This document shows positions 6,570 to 15,021 of a stretch of DNA of 38,015 nucleotides, one piece after another (within the stretch, counting starts at the first letter, position 1; each line of letters starts with the position of its first letter). The DNA comes from an uncultured Muribaculum sp. (GTDB taxonomy: Bacteria > Bacteroidota > Bacteroidia > Bacteroidales > Muribaculaceae): contig CAJUTE010000028.1 in assembly GCA_910589555.1 (NCBI GenBank), positions 1-38,015 on the forward strand. Reading direction: 5' to 3'. A model generated the notes under the pieces. The model searched no databases, was not told the origin of the DNA, and saw only the letters and a list, made by a program, of their open reading frames with translations. Made by a program: the position numbers and the translations under genes.

Positions 6570-8969
6570 ATGAGCATGGACAATTCTACTCAGAATGCAG
6601 AAAACAGTGTGAAAAAGAAGGGGCGTGTTCGCTCCATAATTATATGGATGTGGGTTACATTTGTGGTGCTGGTTGCCGCAGTGTTTTTCTTTTTCTTCCT
6701 CACTTACAACGGTGTCATTGGCTATATGCCGCCGGTGGAGGAGCTTAAGAATCCTCAGGACAGGTTTGCTTCGGTGGTATATTCTGCCGACGGCGAGGAG
6801 CTGGGACGGTATTTCGCTGATACCGGCAACCGTGTGTATGCGGAGTTTGACGATATCTCGCAGCACGTGATCGACGCTCTTGTCGCCACCGAGGACTCTC
6901 GTTTCGAAGAGCATTCAGGTATTGACGTGAAAGCCTTGGGGCGTGTTGCCGTCAAGACCTTGCTGATGAATCAGAAAAATGCCGGAGGTGGATCAACACT
7001 CACCCAGCAGCTTGCCAAGCAGCTTTATTCTCCCACTTCCCACGGGCTCATGCAGCGTGCGTTGCAGAAACCGATCGAATGGATGATAGCCATCAAGCTT
7101 GAACGCTATTATTCTAAGGAGGAGATCATAAAGATGTATCTCAACCAATTTGACTTCCTGTACAATGCCGTGGGTATTAAGTCGGCGGCTCATGTGTATT
7201 TCGGAAAAGAGCCTAAGGACCTCACCATCGAGGAGGCGGCGATGCTTGTGGGCATGGTAAAGAATCCATCCTATTTCAACCCGGTGAGGAAGCCCGAGCG
7301 TGTGCGCGAACGCCGCAATGTGGTGCTTGAGCAGATGTATAAGAACGACATGATCACAAAAGCCGAGCTCGACTCGCTCAAACAGCTGCCGTTGAAGCTC
7401 GATTTCCATAAGGTGGATCACAAAGAGGGTCCGGCGCCATATTTCCGCGAGGAGTTGCGACGCATCCTCAGGGCTAAGAAACCGGAGCGGTCAGATTATA
7501 GAGGCTGGGAGGCTCAGAAATTTGTCGATGATTCCATCGCGTGGGCAACTAATCCTTTATTTGGATGGATTGAGAAAAATCCGAAACCCGACGGGACTAA
7601 ATATGACATCTATACCGACGGACTGAAGATATACACTACGATTGACTCCCGTATGCAGAAATATGCCGAGGATGCCGTGGTGCAACATCTGAGCAAGACC
7701 CTTCAGCCGAGTTTCTTCCGCGAGAAAAAGGGCGTGAAAGGCGCTCCCTATACCACCAACCGTGAAGAGTTGTCGTCGGCGCAGCTTGAGTCTATAATGC
7801 AGCGCAGCATGAAGCAGAGCGATCGCTACATCACCATGAAGCGTGCCGGTCATTCCGAAGCGGAGATAAAGGCGGCATTCAACACCCCCGTCGAGATGAA
7901 AGTGTTCTCCTACGCCGGTCCGGTCGACACGGTTATGACGCCGATGGATTCAATCATCTATCAGAAGCACTTCCTCCGTGCGGGATTCATGTCGATGGAT
8001 CCGGTCACTGGTCATGTGAAGGCGTATGTGGGTGGTCCCAATTTCAGCTTCTTCCAGTATGACATGGTGTCGACAGGACGCCGTCAGATAGGCTCCACAA
8101 TCAAGCCGTTCCTTTATACCTATGCCATGGAGGAGGGATTCACCCCGTGTGATGAGATGCTGAATGATCAGCCTACCATATATGATGAGGTGGGGCGTCC
8201 GTGGCAGCCGCGCAACGCCGGAAAAGCCCGTGTGGGCGAGATGGTCGACCTGCGTTGGGCGCTCACCAACTCCAACAACTGGATTTCAGCCCGTCTCATG
8301 AGCCAATTGTCGCCGGCTACACTTGTGCGCAATATGCACAATTTCGGCATCACCAATCATCTTGATCCGGTGATAGCGTTATGTCTCGGTCCGTGCGACG
8401 TGTCGGTGAAAGAGATGGTGACCGCCTACTCGGCGTTTGCCAATAAGGGTATGCGCGTGGATCCGGTGTTTGTCACTGCGATCGCCGACAGCAACGGCAA
8501 TATTATCACCGAGTTTGCACCCAATCACACTGAGGTGATAAGCACCGAGGCGTATTACAAGATATTGTCAATGTTGCTTAACGTGGTCGATGGCGGTACC
8601 GGCAACCGATTGCGCCGCGCGCCCTACAATCTGACAGCTCAGATGGGCGGCAAGACAGGTACCACCAACTCCAATTCCGACGGATGGTTCATGGGATTCA
8701 CCCCTCAGCTGGTGTCGGGAGTGTGGGTAGGCGGCGAAGAGCGCTACATCCATTTCAACGGAATGGCTATGGGACAGGGCGCTTCGATGGCGCTCCCCAT
8801 CTACGGACTATACATAAGCAAGGTTTATGCCGACCCGACTTTGCCCTACAATCAGGATGTGAAGTTTGAGTTCCCCTCTGACCTTGATTTGTGTTTCAAA
8901 GAATATTACGGCGAATACACTGAAGAGCCTGATTCGGCTGAAGAGAGCATCGAGGGTGTGTTTGACTGA
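6570..8969 (+). CDS. mrcA: class A penicillin-binding protein 1A
   Basis: A 799-residue bifunctional peptidoglycan synthase. A basic cytosolic tail and one membrane anchor (about 22-50) are followed by the glycosyltransferase family 51 domain with ATEDSRFEEHSG (106-117, catalytic E108) and GGSTLTQQLAKQLY (140-153). The transpeptidase domain follows, with the active-site motif S509-T-I-K512, SNN (568-570) and K695-T-G. All catalytic motifs are intact and the length is normal for PBP1A. I start it at ATG 6570: an in-frame TTG at 6543 lies inside the promoter element. It is divergent from the polysaccharide operon, and the biotin-carrier gene follows after 36 bases, probably in the same transcript. 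Confidence 0.95.
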   Translation: MSMDNSTQNAENSVKKKGRVRSIIIWMWVTFVVLVAAVFFFFFLTYNGVIGYMPPVEELKNPQDRFASVVYSADGEELGRYFADTGNRVYAEFDDISQHVIDALVATEDSRFEEHSGIDVKALGRVAVKTLLMNQKNAGGGSTLTQQLAKQLYSPTSHGLMQRALQKPIEWMIAIKLERYYSKEEIIKMYLNQFDFLYNAVGIKSAAHVYFGKEPKDLTIEEAAMLVGMVKNPSYFNPVRKPERVRERRNVVLEQMYKNDMITKAELDSLKQLPLKLDFHKVDHKEGPAPYFREELRRILRAKKPERSDYRGWEAQKFVDDSIAWATNPLFGWIEKNPKPDGTKYDIYTDGLKIYTTIDSRMQKYAEDAVVQHLSKTLQPSFFREKKGVKGAPYTTNREELSSAQLESIMQRSMKQSDRYITMKRAGHSEAEIKAAFNTPVEMKVFSYAGPVDTVMTPMDSIIYQKHFLRAGFMSMDPVTGHVKAYVGGPNFSFFQYDMVSTGRRQIGSTIKPFLYTYAMEEGFTPCDEMLNDQPTIYDEVGRPWQPRNAGKARVGEMVDLRWALTNSNNWISARLMSQLSPATLVRNMHNFGITNHLDPVIALCLGPCDVSVKEMVTAYSAFANKGMRVDPVFVTAIADSNGNIITEFAPNHTEVISTEAYYKILSMLLNVVDGGTGNRLRRAPYNLTAQMGGKTGTTNSNSDGWFMGFTPQLVSGVWVGGEERYIHFNGMAMGQGASMALPIYGLYISKVYADPTLPYNQDVKFEFPSDLDLCFKEYYGEYTEEPDSAEESIEGVFD

Positions 8970-9005
8970 TAATGATACAAATCTAAATTATAAAACATAA
9001 TTACC

Positions 9006-10868
9006 ATGAGTCGAAAATTGAAAATCAGAGATTTGACCATGCGCGACGGGCAGCAGTCACTGTTTGCCACTCGTATGAATCAAGAATGTATCGACAGATT
9101 GCTGCCGTTGTATGAAAACGCGGGGTTCTACATTGTTGAGGTGTGGGGCGGTGCTGTCCCTGACTCGGTGATGCGCTATCTTGATGAATCTCCATGGAAT
9201 CGTCTGCGCAAAGCGAGCGCTGCATTAAAAGGGCATTCGTTGCTTTCGGCTCTGTCACGCGGGCGTAACCTGTTTGGCTATGTGCCTTACCCCGACTCCG
9301 TTCTCGATGGTTTCTATAAAGCGGCAATCGACAATGGACTTAACGTCATGCGTATTTTCGACGCACTCAATGACCTTGACAATGTGAAGGGCTCCATAAA
9401 GATGATCAATGACCTTGGCGGAATTCCCGATGGCGCGGTGTGCTACACCGTCGATCCTAAGGAAGAGGAGCCGAAAGGGTTCTTTGCACGTATGTTTGGG
9501 AAAAAGCCTGAGAAGATATTTACTGATGAGTATTTCGTGGCTAAAGCCAAGGCTATGGAGGCATACGGCGCCAAGATAGTCACTCTTAAGGATATGGCGG
9601 GATTGGTCAACCCGGCGCGCATCGCCACGCTTATGCCTAAGCTGAAGGCTGCGCTCACTGTTCCGGTTGATTTCCACACCCACTGTACTCCCGGCTATGG
9701 TCTTGCGTCGTCGGTCATGGCAATGATCCACGGCGTAGACATCCTCGACACTAATATATGGTGGTTTGCAGGTGGATCAGCTGCGCCGGCTATCGAGCTT
9801 ATATATGTCTTTGCCAATAAACTTGGCATCGAGATTGACGCAAATATGGACGTGGTTGCGAAAATAGCCAAGGAATTGAAGGAGGTGCGCAAGGAGCTGC
9901 ATGAGTTTGACCTTGGAAAAGGCTTCCCGCGTGATTTCAATCCGGTAGCTGAGGAACTTCCGGCTGAGGTCGATGAGCTGTTCAACAAGGCGATAGAAGC
10001 TGCGCGTCGCAATGACGAGGAGGAGCTTCTGGTATATTGCCATGGCATTGAAGATTATTTCGGATTCCCTAAGCCTAATCTGCTCGTCAAGGAAGCTGAG
10101 GTGCCGGGAGGTATGTACTCCAATATGGTGGCGCAGTTGAAAGCGCTTCAGGCTGATGATCTTCTCGACGACGCGATGCGATTGATTCCCAAGGTGAGAC
10201 GCGACGCCGGATTGGTGCCATTGGTGACGCCCACCAGCCAGATTGTGGGAAGCCAGGCTGTGAGTCTCGCTCTTGACCGTAAAAAAGGCAACCCCGATTA
10301 CACCAACAAGTCCAATCAGTTCATTTCGCTAGTGAAAGGGGAGTATGGACACACTCCTGTGCCCATTGATCCGGAATTCCGCGAAAAGATCACCGGCAGC
10401 CCCGAAGAGGTTGCCTATGATACCGGTAAATACCGTAAGCCTGAAAATCCGGTGCTGGAAGAGTTTGCCGGAGTGAAGCTCGCCAAAAACGGTGAAGAAT
10501 ATCTTTTGCTTGAACTCTTGCCCACGGTGGCGGCTCCATTCTTGAAACGACGCCGTTCTGAAGAGTATGAGCGTGTTGCCGCAATCGAGAAGAAAGAACA
10601 GCCGCAAGTGGCTGCGGTGGAGGAAGTCGTGGTCGAGGAACCGGTGACCGGCCCCGCGCTTTATGCCCCCATGAGTGGAAAAGTTGTGGAGGTGAGAGTA
10701 AAGCCCGGCGACAAGGTGAAGCCCGGCGACGTGGTACTCGTGTATGAAGCGATGAAGATGGAGAATGATCTTGAAGCCGATGCGGAGCTCACGGTTAAAC
10801 GAGTATTCGTGGCTCCCGGCGACCAAGTCATGACCGATCAGGCACTTGTTGAATACGACGAAAAATAA
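9006..10868 (+). CDS. oadA: biotin-dependent decarboxylase/carboxyltransferase alpha subunit (OadA / pyruvate carboxylase B type)
   Basis: A 620-residue protein joining an HMGL-like TIM-barrel carboxyltransferase domain (DLTMRDGQQSL at 9-19, metal-site FHTHCTPG, conserved MRIFDALND) to a C-terminal biotin carrier domain (about 548-619) with the biotinylation motif EAMKMEND around K584. An acidic Val/Glu/Pro-rich linker (about 525-547) joins the two. This is the build of oxaloacetate decarboxylase alpha, transcarboxylase 5S fused to its carrier, and pyruvate carboxylase subunit B. The membrane beta and gamma subunits and a biotin carboxylase are not within the window, so the sequence does not decide between sodium-pumping decarboxylation and anaplerotic carboxylation. 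It probably shares a transcript with the PBP gene 36 bases upstream, although the two functions are unrelated. Confidence 0.88.
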   Translation: MSRKLKIRDLTMRDGQQSLFATRMNQECIDRLLPLYENAGFYIVEVWGGAVPDSVMRYLDESPWNRLRKASAALKGHSLLSALSRGRNLFGYVPYPDSVLDGFYKAAIDNGLNVMRIFDALNDLDNVKGSIKMINDLGGIPDGAVCYTVDPKEEEPKGFFARMFGKKPEKIFTDEYFVAKAKAMEAYGAKIVTLKDMAGLVNPARIATLMPKLKAALTVPVDFHTHCTPGYGLASSVMAMIHGVDILDTNIWWFAGGSAAPAIELIYVFANKLGIEIDANMDVVAKIAKELKEVRKELHEFDLGKGFPRDFNPVAEELPAEVDELFNKAIEAARRNDEEELLVYCHGIEDYFGFPKPNLLVKEAEVPGGMYSNMVAQLKALQADDLLDDAMRLIPKVRRDAGLVPLVTPTSQIVGSQAVSLALDRKKGNPDYTNKSNQFISLVKGEYGHTPVPIDPEFREKITGSPEEVAYDTGKYRKPENPVLEEFAGVKLAKNGEEYLLLELLPTVAAPFLKRRRSEEYERVAAIEKKEQPQVAAVEEVVVEEPVTGPALYAPMSGKVVEVRVKPGDKVKPGDVVLVYEAMKMENDLEADAELTVKRVFVAPGDQVMTDQALVEYDEK

Positions 10869-10882
10869 AAAACAGCAAATTT

Positions 10883-10914
10883 TTTGTCGGATTCGCAAAA
10901 AAAGCGTAAATTTG
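10883..10914 (+). promoter_or_regulatory. promoter of rpmE2
   Basis: TTTG (10883-10886), a 20-base spacer and TAAATTTG (10907-10914) form a perfect Bacteroidetes promoter. Transcription should start near 10920, which leaves a leader of about 70 bases before the ATG. Confidence 0.8.
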
Positions 10915-10991
10915 CAAGCCATTACAGATTTACGCCTTACCAGCGTGATTTTGACCCACTTGAATATAACAACAAAACAATATTAACAACA

Positions 10992-11246
10992 ATGAAACAA
11001 GGTATCCATCCTTCTGACTACCGCGAAGTAGTATTTAAAGATATGTCAAACGATGAGATTTTCATCACTCGTTCGACGGTTGCCGCTAAAGAAACTATTG
11101 AAGTTGACGGTGTTACTTATCCGTTGGTTAAGCTTGAAATCACAAGCTCTTCTCACCCGTTCTTCACCGGCAAGCAGAAGCTCGTTGACACCGCAGGTCG
11201 TGTGGACAAGTTCATGAGCCGTTACGGAAACCGCAAGAAAAAATAA
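10992..11246 (+). CDS. rpmE2: 50S ribosomal protein L31, type B
   Basis: An 84-residue basic protein starting MKQGIHPSDYREVVFKDMSN, with SSHPFFTGKQKLVDTAGRVDKF in the second half, diagnostic of L31. The zinc-binding cysteines of the type A form are absent, so this is the zinc-independent type B paralogue. In many bacteria type B replaces the zinc form under zinc limitation, but here no Zur-like operator is evident and the promoter is a plain housekeeping one, so it may be the only L31. It is transcribed alone: a consensus promoter lies upstream and a strong terminator begins 19 bases after the stop. The start at 10992 was chosen because the family begins with MKxxIHP; longer in-frame extensions run into the promoter. 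Confidence 0.96.
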   Translation: MKQGIHPSDYREVVFKDMSNDEIFITRSTVAAKETIEVDGVTYPLVKLEITSSSHPFFTGKQKLVDTAGRVDKFMSRYGNRKKK

Positions 11247-11265
11247 TCTTGTTTAAGCAGAATAA

Positions 11266-11299
11266 AAAAGAGGCTGAGTTCGCTCAGCCTCTTTTTTTT
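11266..11299 (+). terminator. intrinsic terminator of rpmE2
   Basis: A perfect 13-base-pair stem (11266-11278 with 11283-11295) with a UUCG tetraloop is followed by a run of T. This is one of the clearest intrinsic terminators in the window. Confidence 0.92.
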
Positions 11300-11300
11300 G

Positions 11301-11345
11301 CCTTAACGACTTTAACGACCTTAGTGCCCTTAGTGCCCTTAAAGT
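11301..11345. repeat. degenerate tandem repeat with a 9-base period
   Basis: Five units follow each other directly: CCTTAACGA, CTTTAACGA, CCTTAGTGC, CCTTAGTGC and CCTTAAAGT. It lies between the rpmE2 terminator and the cyd promoter. No ORF uses it. Confidence 0.7.
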
Positions 11346-11375
11346 CTAAACTTAGAGTGCCGCAATTGTGTTTTA

Positions 11376-11407
11376 TTTGCAAATATTATGCCTTTGCGCT
11401 ATATTTG
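11376..11407 (+). promoter_or_regulatory. promoter of the DUF4492-cydAB operon
   Basis: TTTG (11376-11379), 20 bases, and TATATTTG (11400-11407) match the Bacteroidetes consensus exactly. The expected start is near 11414, only about 15 bases before the first ATG. Confidence 0.8.
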
Positions 11408-11428
11408 TGAAATAGACAACTTGACTGA

Positions 11429-11671
11429 ATGAAAGAGAGGACTAAAGCTAATGCGATCGTTAGGATCTATCGTTTTTACCGCGACGGTTTCCGGGAGATG
11501 ACGGTGGGGCGTTGGTTGTGGCTGATGATAATTGTCAAGCTGTTCATATTGTTTTTCATATTTAAATTATTTTTCTTCCCTGATATTCTAAGCCGTGATT
11601 ATGACAATGACAGCCAAAGAGCCGAAGCAGTGAGATCCTCGCTGATGGATGACAGAAGGGGAACACCATAA
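11429..11671 (+). CDS. DUF4492 small membrane protein of the cytochrome bd operon
   Basis: An 80-residue protein. A basic N-terminal half (MKERTKANAIVRIYRFYRDGFREMTVGRWLW) is followed by one strongly hydrophobic helix (about residues 29-52, rich in Ile, Leu and Phe) and a charged tail. The sequence fits DUF4492, which in Bacteroidetes stands directly upstream of cydA. It is the first gene after the cyd promoter and ends 34 bases before cydA, so it is co-transcribed. Its role is not known to me; a small single-helix protein in a bd oxidase operon suggests an accessory subunit or assembly factor similar in concept to CydX, but no sequence relation is visible. Confidence 0.85.
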   Translation: MKERTKANAIVRIYRFYRDGFREMTVGRWLWLMIIVKLFILFFIFKLFFFPDILSRDYDNDSQRAEAVRSSLMDDRRGTP

Positions 11672-11705
11672 CCGAAATCAACTAACATATAAAACATTAA
11701 TATCT

Positions 11706-13277
11706 ATGGACGACTTGATTACTGTTGTAGACTGGTCTCGATGGCAATTTGCGTTGACTGCCATGTATCACTGGCTCTTTGTGCCGCTCACGATAGGGCT
11801 GGCATTGATAGTGGCTATCATGGAAAGCATTTATGTCAAGACTAAGGAAGCCAAATGGCTTGCCATGACTAAATTCTGGATGCTGCTTTTCGGCATTAAC
11901 TTTGCCATAGGGGTAGCCACAGGAATTATTCTTGAATTTGAATTTGGCACGAACTGGTCAAACTACAGCTGGTTTGTGGGCGATATATTCGGCGCTCCGC
12001 TTGCCATTGAGGGTATTGTGGCATTTTTCATGGAGTCGACATTCATCGCGGTGATGTTCTTTGGATGGAAACGCGTGAGTCCTGCGTTTCACCTCACGGC
12101 AACCTGGCTCACGGCAATCGGTACCGCGCTGTCGGCAATGTGGATTCTCATCGCCAATGCTTGGATGCAGCAGCCTGCGGGAATGGAATTTGACCCGGCG
12201 CAGATGCGCAATGTGATGGACAATTTCTGGGCGCTTGTGTTCTCTGATACGGCAATCGCCAAGTTCACTCACACCGTATTCAGCACATGGGTGGTTGCCG
12301 GCGTGTTTGTGATAGGAGTGAGCTGCTGGTTCCTGCTGAAAAAACGCAATGTGGAGATGGCTAAGTCTTCAATCAAGATCGCCGGAACTGTGGGTCTTGT
12401 CGGTATTTTGGGCACACTTGCCACCGGCGATATCTCGGCTGTAAATGTCGCAAAGCATCAGCCCATGAAGCTGGCGGCTATGGAGGGGCTCTATAAAGGC
12501 TCCAACGGGCAGGAGCTCGTGGGATTCGGAATACTCAATCCTGAGAAGACTGTCAACAACGATGTCGACCCCTATCTGTTTCATATAAGCATTCCCAAGG
12601 GACTTTCGTTCCTTGCCACACATAATCCCGACGCTTTTGTCCCGGGAATCAATGATCTCATCGACGGTGTCATGCTCAATGAGAATGGCGACACTGTGCC
12701 GGCGGTGAGCTATGCCGAACGCATAGCCATTGGCAAGGAAGCTCACAAGGCGTTGCGTGAGTATGACAAGGCTATGGCTGCCGGCGACAAGGAGGCTATG
12801 GAAAGCGCTGCTGCGAGCCTGAAAGAAAACTATAAGTATTTTGGCTACGGTTATTTCTCTGATCCGTCGCAGGCGGTGCCACCGGTGGCATTGACATTCT
12901 ATTCGTTCCGCATCATGGTGATTGCCGGTGGCTACCTGCTGCTGTTCTTCATCGTGGCGCTTGTGGGTGTGTATCGCCGTCATGACTGGCTTGAAAACAA
13001 GATTGTGGCGTGGATAGGCATGCTGTCGATTCCGGTGGTGTGGATATGCTCTCAGAGCGGATGGATCACTGCCGAGGTAGGACGCCAGCCGTGGGCTATC
13101 CAGGATATAATGCCAACGATTGCGGCGATAAGCGACATTCAGGAATCATCGGTGATTATCACATTCTTTATGTTTGCGACTGTGTTCACGGTTCTTCTTG
13201 CAGCTGAAATGTGCATAATGCTGTCGCAAATCAAGAAGTATTCCAAGAAAAGCATTGTAGAAATCTCTAATGAATAG
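11706..13277 (+). CDS. cydA: cytochrome bd ubiquinol oxidase subunit I
   Basis: A 523-residue polytopic inner-membrane subunit carrying the hemes and the quinol site of the high-affinity, proton-non-pumping terminal oxidase. The N-terminus WSRWQFALTAMYHWLFVPLTIGL contains the conserved histidine (H22 here, equivalent to the H19 heme b595 ligand of E. coli CydA). Further family motifs are GRQPW and the periplasmic Q-loop region before GYFSDPSQAVPPVALTFYSFRIMV. ATG 11706 was chosen because upstream in-frame codons overlap the end of the DUF4492 gene and are not family-like. It gives a nominally anaerobic gut-type organism the ability to respire or scavenge low oxygen. Its stop overlaps an ATG of cydB. 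Confidence 0.96.
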   Translation: MDDLITVVDWSRWQFALTAMYHWLFVPLTIGLALIVAIMESIYVKTKEAKWLAMTKFWMLLFGINFAIGVATGIILEFEFGTNWSNYSWFVGDIFGAPLAIEGIVAFFMESTFIAVMFFGWKRVSPAFHLTATWLTAIGTALSAMWILIANAWMQQPAGMEFDPAQMRNVMDNFWALVFSDTAIAKFTHTVFSTWVVAGVFVIGVSCWFLLKKRNVEMAKSSIKIAGTVGLVGILGTLATGDISAVNVAKHQPMKLAAMEGLYKGSNGQELVGFGILNPEKTVNNDVDPYLFHISIPKGLSFLATHNPDAFVPGINDLIDGVMLNENGDTVPAVSYAERIAIGKEAHKALREYDKAMAAGDKEAMESAAASLKENYKYFGYGYFSDPSQAVPPVALTFYSFRIMVIAGGYLLLFFIVALVGVYRRHDWLENKIVAWIGMLSIPVVWICSQSGWITAEVGRQPWAIQDIMPTIAAISDIQESSVIITFFMFATVFTVLLAAEMCIMLSQIKKYSKKSIVEISNE

Positions 13278-13281
13278 AATT

Positions 13282-14421
13282 ATGACACTCGAATTTTTTC
13301 AAACATACTGGTGGCTGCTCATCTCGATATTGGGAGCGCTCCTTGTCTTCCTTCTGTTCGTGCAGGGAGGGCAATCAATGATACTTACAACCCGCAGTGA
13401 AGTTGACCGCTCGCTGATGGTCAATTCGATAGGACGCAAATGGGAATTGACGTTTACCACGCTCGTGGTGTTTGGCGGCGCTTTTTTCGCTTCGTTCCCG
13501 CTGTTCTACAGCACAAGTTTCGGCGGAGCCTACTGGCTGTGGATGCTCATTCTGTTCACATTCGTGGGGCAGGCTGTCAGCTTCCAGTACCGCCGCAAGA
13601 ACGGCAATCTATATGGCACTCGTTTCTATGACTGGCTCCTGTTCCTGAATGGAACTGTAGGATGTTTCCTGCTCGGAGTGGCGGTGTCGATGTTCTTCTT
13701 CGGAGGTGAATTTACCGTGAGAATGGGAAACATTCTTGATCCGGGCGCTCCTGTCATCTCGCAATGGGCGCCTACCCACGGCTTTGAAGCGATATTCTGT
13801 TGGAAAAACTGGATTCTCGGGCTTGCCGTGGTGTTTCTGGCTCGTACACAGGGAGTGCTCTATTTCATGAACAATGTGGGTGGTGACCATGCTTTTTTTG
13901 AAGAGAATCGCCGCAGCGTGCTTCTCAACGGAGTCATATTTGTGGTGTTTTTCCTCGCGTTTGTAGCGTTGTTGTTCACCGCTCAAGGCTATGAGATAAC
14001 CTCCGATGGCGGTATCGTGCCTGTAGAGTATAAATATTTCTTCAACTACATTGACATGTGGTGGTGCCTGGCTATTTTCCTCATTGGTGTGGTGATGGTG
14101 CTGTTTGGCGTGTTGAAGTCATTCTTCGCCCCACGTTTCACCCGTGGAATATGGTGGACCGGCACAGGCTCGGTTCTGGTGGTGCTCACCCTTTTCTGGG
14201 TTGCCGGTTATAATAACACCGCCTACTATCCGTCGCTGATTGATCCTGCAAGTTCATTGACTATATATAATAGTTCCTCGACTTACTTCACCCTGAAGGT
14301 GATGAGTGTGGTGTCTCTTCTTATTCCATTTGTCCTTGCTTATATAGCTTATGTGTGGTATAAGATGGATAAAAAGCCTGTCACTCCTGAAAGTATTGCC
14401 GAGGACGGACACGCATACTGA
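13282..14421 (+). CDS. cydB: cytochrome bd ubiquinol oxidase subunit II
   Basis: A 379-residue membrane protein with about eight or nine hydrophobic segments and the family pattern FFQTYWWLLISILGALLVFLLFVQGGQSM near the start, where the GGQ motif is conserved in CydB. It forms the heterodimer with CydA. I start it at ATG 13282 (MTLEFFQTYWW), which fits the family. An ATG at 13270 overlaps the cydA stop and would add four residues; it could equally be used for translational coupling. Three bases separate its stop from the YigZ gene, so the operon may run through four genes. Confidence 0.95.
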   Translation: MTLEFFQTYWWLLISILGALLVFLLFVQGGQSMILTTRSEVDRSLMVNSIGRKWELTFTTLVVFGGAFFASFPLFYSTSFGGAYWLWMLILFTFVGQAVSFQYRRKNGNLYGTRFYDWLLFLNGTVGCFLLGVAVSMFFFGGEFTVRMGNILDPGAPVISQWAPTHGFEAIFCWKNWILGLAVVFLARTQGVLYFMNNVGGDHAFFEENRRSVLLNGVIFVVFFLAFVALLFTAQGYEITSDGGIVPVEYKYFFNYIDMWWCLAIFLIGVVMVLFGVLKSFFAPRFTRGIWWTGTGSVLVVLTLFWVAGYNNTAYYPSLIDPASSLTIYNSSSTYFTLKVMSVVSLLIPFVLAYIAYVWYKMDKKPVTPESIAEDGHAY

Positions 14422-14424
14422 TAT

Positions 14425-15021
14425 ATGGGAGATACCTTTCTGACTATTTCAGCCCCCTCCGAGGGGATCTATAAGGAAAAAATGAGCAAATTTCTCGCTT
14501 TCGCGCATCCTGCCGCTTCGGCGGCAGACGCGAAAGCGATTGTTGCTTCTTATCAAAAAAAATATCATGACGCCCGCCACGTGTGTTGGGCTTACATGAT
14601 CGGTGCCGACCGACGGGAATTTCTCTCCAATGACAATGGCGAGCCTTCGGGCACTGCCGGGAAGCCTATTCTCGGGCAGATCAACTCATTTAATCTCACT
14701 AATGTGGTGATTGTGGTGGTGCGGTATTTCGGTGGAATAAAGCTGGGCACAGGCGGCCTCATAGTAGCTTACCGCGAAGCTGCCCGGGAGGCTCTTTCTG
14801 CCGCCGATATCATCGAGGATCATGAGATGAGCGAGTTGCGCTTCACGTTTCCCTACATGGTCATGAATGATGTTATGAAGGCGGTGAAGGATCCGCAGGT
14901 GAGGATTGTGTCGCAGAATTTCGACAATGCTTGTGAAATGGCTGTAACAACACGCGCCGACAACGCTCAGGCATTGTCAGCGCGGTTAGCTGATATAGAT
15001 GGGGTGACTTTCTGTGATTAG
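14425..15021 (+). CDS. yigZ: YigZ/IMPACT family protein
   Basis: A 198-residue protein of the UPF0029/IMPACT family. The N-terminal domain has the diagnostic stretch DDGEPSGTAGKPIL-like NDNGEPSGTAGKPILGQI (about 72-89) and VVRYFGGIKLGTGGLIVAYREAA (about 99-121); the C-terminal part is the short DUF1949-like domain. Eukaryotic IMPACT regulates GCN2; the bacterial role is unclear, with links to translation. It follows cydB after three bases and is probably the last gene of that transcript. Its end overlaps the end of the convergent queA by four bases, leaving no room for a terminator between the two. Confidence 0.92.
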   Translation: MGDTFLTISAPSEGIYKEKMSKFLAFAHPAASAADAKAIVASYQKKYHDARHVCWAYMIGADRREFLSNDNGEPSGTAGKPILGQINSFNLTNVVIVVVRYFGGIKLGTGGLIVAYREAAREALSAADIIEDHEMSELRFTFPYMVMNDVMKAVKDPQVRIVSQNFDNACEMAVTTRADNAQALSARLADIDGVTFCD

